A stretch of 7,399 bases of DNA, from contig JASLXP010000073.1 of NCBI GenBank assembly GCA_030740295.1, positions 1-7,399 of the forward strand, read 5' to 3'. The DNA comes from Planctomycetota bacterium (GTDB lineage Bacteria; Planctomycetota; PUPC01; JACPCR01). The position numbers were made by a program, and so were the translations under genes. The notes under the pieces were generated by a model, which had not been told where the DNA came from, did not search any database, and saw only the letters and a program-made list of their open reading frames with translations. This document shows, in pieces, positions 4,098-7,399 of the stretch (the first letter of the stretch is position 1; each line of letters opens with the position of its first letter).

Positions 4098-6818
4098 TTA
4101 GTGAACGTAGAAGACGTTCTGCTGGACGCCGTCCGCATCGGAGTTGTTGCGGATGATGTCGGACAGGTCGGTGTTGCGAATCATCTGCTTCTCGTCGGCC
4201 GTCAGACCGGTGTCGTTCTCGAAGTAGAAACGGTCACCGTCACGGAGGCGGACGAACTGGTCAATCATGGCGACCTGGAGGAGCTGCCCGAGGGAACTGC
4301 CTGGGACGTGGTCTTCGGCAAGTGCGCCGACCCACAGGTCGATGTTGTTGACGTCACCGTAGGTGTCTTCAAGTTTCTCGGCGAGCTCGTGGTTGCTGGT
4401 GATATCGCTGAACGAGTTCACCGGGGCGAGACCGTAAGCCACTCGCGTGGTGTTGTAATCCGGCAGGCCATGGTCACGGCCGCGCTGGATGTTCAGTGCG
4501 CCGAGGTCAAGCCCACCCGATCCCGGAGGGCCGAAGAGGAAGTTGCGCACGTCATCAATCATCTTCTCGTCAATCTCTTCCATCTGCTGGGCGGCGAGAC
4601 CACGGAGGACCGGGTCGATGCCACCTTCGTCGGTGATGCGTGAAGGATTGAAGAATGCGTCACGCAGCGAGAGGTTGCCGTCGGGGATCTCGTTCCCGTG
4701 TTCATCGAGACGGAGAATCTCGCTGGTCAGCATGCTGTGGCCGAGGCGGTAGAGAGCGGTGCTGAACTCATTGACGACGGCGCCGTCAAGCTCAGGGTTG
4801 TAACCCTGGTATTCGGGCAACGCATCCGTGCCGAGGAGGGCGGGCAGGAACTCGCTGTACGTGATGTTCTGCATGTAGGCGCCCACAATCTTCCTGGCTT
4901 TCTGATAAACCTGCTCATCGCTGAGGTGCGGATTGGCAGCAGAAATCTCATCGGCGAGGCGGTTGTGCTCACGGACGAAGAGGGTGTGCATGGCGGTCAG
5001 ACCGGTCTGCTCATTTGCACGGACGTCACCGGCGAGGAACAGGTTGTCGCCCGGGCCGCCCGCGTTGTCGAGGCCGTCTTCGTTGAAGGGCAACAGATTG
5101 CCGTCGCTCACCTTGAGCTTGCCACCATCGAAGGTGCGGAGGGCGGCGGCACGTTCTTCGTCAGAGCCGTAAACGTTCGAGGCATCGATCCAGGAAGTGA
5201 TCTTGTTGAGCTGCTGGCGAGGATTGCTCGGGTCGGTGCCCGTGCTCTCATCGTAGGTGCTGCGAGTGAGTGGGATGATCTTCCCACCTTCGCTGAACGG
5301 GTCGAAGTGAGGGTCGCCGGTCGGAACGGAAATCGGGAAGAACTCTTCCGGCTCGTGGCCAGGTGTCAGGTCGATATCGTGGTCGAGAAACTGACCCCAC
5401 TGCCAGACCATGCTCGAGAGATTCCGTGCATTCGGAATGGACTCTTCCTGGTCGAGAATCACGTTACTGATGAGGCGCGGGCTGGGGCGATAGACGCCCC
5501 CCGGCGCTTCGACGAGGTCGCTGTAAGCCGCGGGCCCGATGCGGCCGAGCTGGGTATCAGCGCTGCCGGTCAGCGGGGCGAAGAGGTTGTTCTTCGTGCC
5601 GTCGATAGACCGTGTGTTGAGGAAGCTGAGCCCGTCGGAGCTGATGTTGACCAGGTCAGAGGTGGACTGCGCCACGAACATATCGGCCGTCATATCAGCG
5701 CTCCCTTTCTGAAGGTTGAGCTGATTGGCGATGCCGTTATTGCTGGCGACATTGCCGGACGCGGAGGCCGCAGCGGATTGCGAGCCCTGCTGCTGCTGGT
5801 CGTTATTATCCTGCGCCTGGCTGGCGTGGTTTGTCACGTTGCCCACAAAATCAGCGGCCTGGTTGGAGACAAACGTCGTGTCGACGATGTTGACCGAACC
5901 GTTGTCAGAGAAATTGCCCTGGAACCCGTTGGCATCATTGCGGGCGATCTCATTGCTGAAACCGGAGTTGGCTGTGGCACGCTGATTCAACGCCTGGCCG
6001 TGCAGGTTATTCGACTGCGCTCCGGAAAAACTGCGACTGGCCTGCATGAAGGTTGGGCCGACGCCGACGTTAAAGGGATCGTGGCGTCCACCGGGGCCGA
6101 TTTCGACAGCGGTCGTATTGTTGGAGCGAGTGGTCTTGCCGGCGACCGCGTCCTGTTCGAGGTTGTTAAGGGCGGGGTCGTTCGGTTCCTGAAGGGCGAA
6201 CTGCGGCTTGACGGTCGCTTCCTGATCCGCGCTCTGCCCACCGAGGTTGTTGGTGGTTGCGGTGGCGCTGGTCTGGTCAGTGATGGCGATGACGTCGCCC
6301 GGCAAGACATGGTCGGCGTCCGGGCCGCCCGCGTTAATGTCGCCGATGCGAGTCAGGTTGAAAGTATCGCCGTTTGCCTGCTGATCACTGCCAAGATTCT
6401 GGCGGCCCCAATTGCGGGCGAGTGGCGAACGTGAGGAGAGGCCGGAGTTGTTGCGGCTGACGACCGCGTGCTGGCCGAGCTCCTGATTGTGGGCGCTGCT
6501 TGTGGTGCTGTCGCCCGAGACCTTCCTTGTGACGATATGAAGGTCAGGGACATTGCCCAGGTTTGCGGGGCCGTTGCCAGATCCGATGTTGGACTGGACC
6601 GTGGCGAGAGTGTCCTGCTGCTGCTGATTCGTTCCCTTCTGATCGAGGTCGTTATCAGCGAGGCCCCCCTCGGAGCGGGAAAACTGAAAGTTCCGCTGGA
6701 GGTCATTCGAGTTGCTGAGGCCGTTCGAATGAATATTGCTCGAAAATACAGAAATACTGTGCATGGTGTTTATGTTCCCATAAAGCCAATGACGGGATAC
6801 CCGGAAGCCCCCGGGCAT
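4098..6818 (-). CDS. Animal-type haem peroxidase with long Asn/Gln/Ser-rich N-terminal region
   Basis: A 906-residue protein of the peroxidase-cyclooxygenase superfamily (An_peroxidase), which uses H2O2 to oxidise halides or organic substrates. The catalytic domain (about residues 440-900) keeps the residues known from myeloperoxidase (MPO): Q476, D479, H480 (distal His) and D481 in WGQFLDHDID; the calcium loop T541/W543/D545/S547 in TSWIDASNVYGS; R600 (catalytic Arg239 of MPO) and E603 in VRANEQTGL; proximal H694 with R691 in LYRLGHSML; and N776 in LNIQRGRDHG. D479 and E603 correspond to the two haem-ester residues. Q604 replaces the Met that forms MPO's sulfonium bond, as in lactoperoxidase. 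Residues 1-430 are polar, rich in N, Q, S, D and G, with QQQQ at 65-68 and 341-344, and match no domain I know. No signal peptide, dockerin or RTX repeats are visible, so location is unclear. The start could be ATG 6818 or, perhaps better, ATG 6764 (MHSISVFSS); neither has a Shine-Dalgarno sequence. Confidence 0.95.
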   Translation of the reverse strand: MPGGFRVSRHWLYGNINTMHSISVFSSNIHSNGLSNSNDLQRNFQFSRSEGGLADNDLDQKGTNQQQQDTLATVQSNIGSGNGPANLGNVPDLHIVTRKVSGDSTTSSAHNQELGQHAVVSRNNSGLSSRSPLARNWGRQNLGSDQQANGDTFNLTRIGDINAGGPDADHVLPGDVIAITDQTSATATTNNLGGQSADQEATVKPQFALQEPNDPALNNLEQDAVAGKTTRSNNTTAVEIGPGGRHDPFNVGVGPTFMQASRSFSGAQSNNLHGQALNQRATANSGFSNEIARNDANGFQGNFSDNGSVNIVDTTFVSNQAADFVGNVTNHASQAQDNNDQQQQGSQSAAASASGNVASNNGIANQLNLQKGSADMTADMFVAQSTSDLVNISSDGLSFLNTRSIDGTKNNLFAPLTGSADTQLGRIGPAAYSDLVEAPGGVYRPSPRLISNVILDQEESIPNARNLSSMVWQWGQFLDHDIDLTPGHEPEEFFPISVPTGDPHFDPFSEGGKIIPLTRSTYDESTGTDPSNPRQQLNKITSWIDASNVYGSDEERAAALRTFDGGKLKVSDGNLLPFNEDGLDNAGGPGDNLFLAGDVRANEQTGLTAMHTLFVREHNRLADEISAANPHLSDEQVYQKARKIVGAYMQNITYSEFLPALLGTDALPEYQGYNPELDGAVVNEFSTALYRLGHSMLTSEILRLDEHGNEIPDGNLSLRDAFFNPSRITDEGGIDPVLRGLAAQQMEEIDEKMIDDVRNFLFGPPGSGGLDLGALNIQRGRDHGLPDYNTTRVAYGLAPVNSFSDITSNHELAEKLEDTYGDVNNIDLWVGALAEDHVPGSSLGQLLQVAMIDQFVRLRDGDRFYFENDTGLTADEKQMIRNTDLSDIIRNNSDADGVQQNVFYVH
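5529..6764 (-). repeat. Degenerate Asn/Gln-rich repeats encoded in the peroxidase N-terminus
   Basis: Within residues 19-430 similar units recur: NNLGGQSADQEAT (190-202) and NNLHGQALNQRAT (270-282) share N-N-L-x-G-Q-x3-Q-x-A-T; and QQQQ followed 13-16 residues later by NG-x-AN occurs at 65-86 and 341-365. The two QQQQ tracts are pure CAG codons (minus strand; 6615-6626 and 5787-5798). Spacing is irregular, so the repeats are old or loosely constrained. They could form an extended beta structure or a disordered spacer; the sequence does not decide. Confidence 0.5.
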
Positions 6819-6871
6819 ACGGAAGCGGTCTGATGCCGATCCGATTCAGAATTCCCCAGCACAGTGTTTCG

Positions 6872-6891
6872 GGCGACGTTTTTCAGTCGCC
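6872..6891. other. Hairpin in the peroxidase leader
   Basis: GGCGAC (6872-6877) and GTCGCC (6886-6891) form a perfect GC-rich 6-bp stem with an 8-nt loop. It lies 54 nt upstream of the ATG at 6818 and about 108 nt upstream of the ATG at 6764, so it would be in the 5' leader if transcription starts farther up. On the minus strand no U-tract follows. Confidence 0.35.
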
Positions 6892-7077
6892 GTTTCGAGA
6901 TGTCAATGCCTGCCCGCGCCCAGCCAGGGCGCTTTCGCAGACGCCTTGATTATCGTTTTATGAATGTTGCCTGAACGCCGCCAGGGGGAGCTTGAAGTTG
7001 GTGTGATGTTTTGAAGTCTGAAAGCGCGGTAAAAGTGTGGATTGGCGGGGAGTTAGGTGGGGGAATGTTTGGGTTCT

Positions 7078-7112
7078 GAAGTGGATTCTGAGGGTTGCGG
7101 GAATTCCACTTC
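7078..7112. other. Bulged 11-bp inverted repeat
   Basis: GAAGTGGATTC (7078-7088) pairs with GAATTCCACTTC (7101-7112) as eight base pairs, one bulged T and three more base pairs, around a 12-nt loop. The outer arms almost continue (CT before, TCAG after, interrupted by a few bases). Neither strand has a following U-tract, so this is not a clear terminator. It may be an operator or RNA structure, or the decayed terminator of the gene ending at 7317. Confidence 0.35.
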
Positions 7113-7316
7113 TTTCAGCAATTGCTGGGATAATTAAAGTTGAGTTTGACAGCAGCGCACAGAGTTCAAGGCCATCACCTTTGCACGTGGTGCCGAGAAC
7201 TACGATTACGACTTCCAGGCCCCTCAAGGTCAGATGTTCACAGGGCCGTCCAACTGGTCAGGAAGTGAACGACCATTGAGTTGTCTATGCGTTAGCTGAA
7301 TGTTGCAGGCTCACAT

Positions 7317-7399
7317 TCACTCGGGAATCGATGAATCATTGGCCTCCCTCTTCGGCTGCAGTGCCATGCTGACGGCATCCGCCAGACCCTCTCTGCTGC
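7317..7399 (-). CDS. Possible C-terminus of an unidentified protein, 5' end outside window
   Basis: From the right edge, 26 minus-strand codons read SREGLADAVSMALQPKREA then NDSSIPE and end at TGA 7317-7319. An amphipathic helix followed by a charged, polar tail is typical of a protein C-terminus, and 18 of 26 codons end in G or C, as in neighbouring genes. The stretch is too short to identify a family. The opposite strand is also open from an ATG at 7300 to the edge, so the assignment is tentative. Confidence 0.35.
   Translation of the reverse strand, partial: SREGLADAVSMALQPKREANDSSIPE

Larger units (their letters stand above)
6819..7316. other. Long intergenic region upstream of the peroxidase gene
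   Basis: About 500 bp without a convincing gene. It must hold the peroxidase promoter, but I cannot place -35/-10 hexamers on the minus strand. It contains two hairpins (6872-6891 and 7078-7112) and a strongly strand-asymmetric stretch at 7021-7101 (38 G against 6 C on the plus strand), so a minus-strand leader transcript here would be C- and A-rich. An 80-codon plus-strand frame (7037-7279, GTG start) has unlikely composition and no recognisable domain. Confidence 0.6.

Noticed and set aside
4698..6434. A 578-codon plus-strand open frame, the second longest in the window
   Set aside because: It lies wholly antisense to the peroxidase, whose catalytic motifs are unmistakable. Its Val/Ala/Gly/Glu/Arg-rich translation is typical of the complement of a GC-rich gene, and it shows no domain.
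4098..6818. RTX (GGxGxD) or dockerin domain in the peroxidase, which would explain secretion or attachment
   Set aside because: No nonapeptide calcium repeats and no paired Dx[DN]xDG dockerin loops are present in the translated protein.
7047..7101. Possible G-quadruplex in the G-rich block
   Set aside because: The G-runs of three or more are separated by loops of about 8, 7 and 18 nt, outside the usual 1-7 nt rule; at best a weak candidate.
7116..7127. Perfect 12-bp palindrome CAGCAATTGCTG
   Set aside because: One or two perfect 12-bp palindromes are expected by chance in a window of this size, and it is not repeated.
7146..7151. Perfect TTGACA -35 hexamer on the plus strand
   Set aside because: The hexamer 17 nt downstream (AGGCCA) is nothing like TATAAT, and no plus-strand gene follows.
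7037..7279. An 80-codon plus-strand frame with a GTG start
   Set aside because: Trp/Arg/Gly-rich start produced by the G-skewed block, no domain, no credible ribosome binding site.

Overview
The window is about 57-60% GC by eye and looks like ordinary bacterial chromosome. The gene content suggests a member of the Planctomycetota: a sugar-binding lipoprotein with a long Pro/Lys linker, a tandem-FHA membrane protein, a short DUF2582-type winged-helix protein, and a large animal-type haem peroxidase with an Asn/Gln/Ser-rich N-terminus. The phylum is inferred from overall flavour; no marker gene is present.

Layout. (1) 1-408, minus: N-terminal 136 residues of a periplasmic sugar-binding lipoprotein that runs off the left edge. 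(2) 638-971, minus: an ArsC-family (arsenate reductase, glutaredoxin type) gene that is broken twice, by a Cys-to-Arg change at the catalytic position and by a frameshifting deletion. (3) 1157-1384, plus: small winged-helix protein. (4) 1395-2699, minus: protein with two FHA domains and one membrane segment, convergent with the winged-helix gene across a 10-bp gap. (5) 2775-3950, plus: dinB (DNA polymerase IV), divergent from the FHA gene across 75 bp holding a tandem repeat and an imperfect palindrome. (6) 4003-4040: a clear intrinsic terminator oriented for the minus strand. (7) 4098-6818, minus: 906-codon haem peroxidase. (8) 6819-7316: about 500 bp without a convincing gene, with a strongly G-skewed stretch and two hairpins. 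(9) 7317-7399, minus: probable last 26 codons of another gene.

The genes do not form an operon. Orientations alternate, so each is probably transcribed alone, and the functions (sugar uptake, FHA phosphothreonine signalling, translesion synthesis, haem peroxidase chemistry) do not combine into an obvious pathway. I see no mobile element, CRISPR array, tRNA, rRNA or defence island. The points most worth a second look are the doubly inactivated arsC relic, the roughly 430-residue N-terminus of the peroxidase (which lacks a visible signal peptide and carries a fragment resembling the enzyme's own active-site approach), and the repeat architecture of the FHA/dinB intergenic region.
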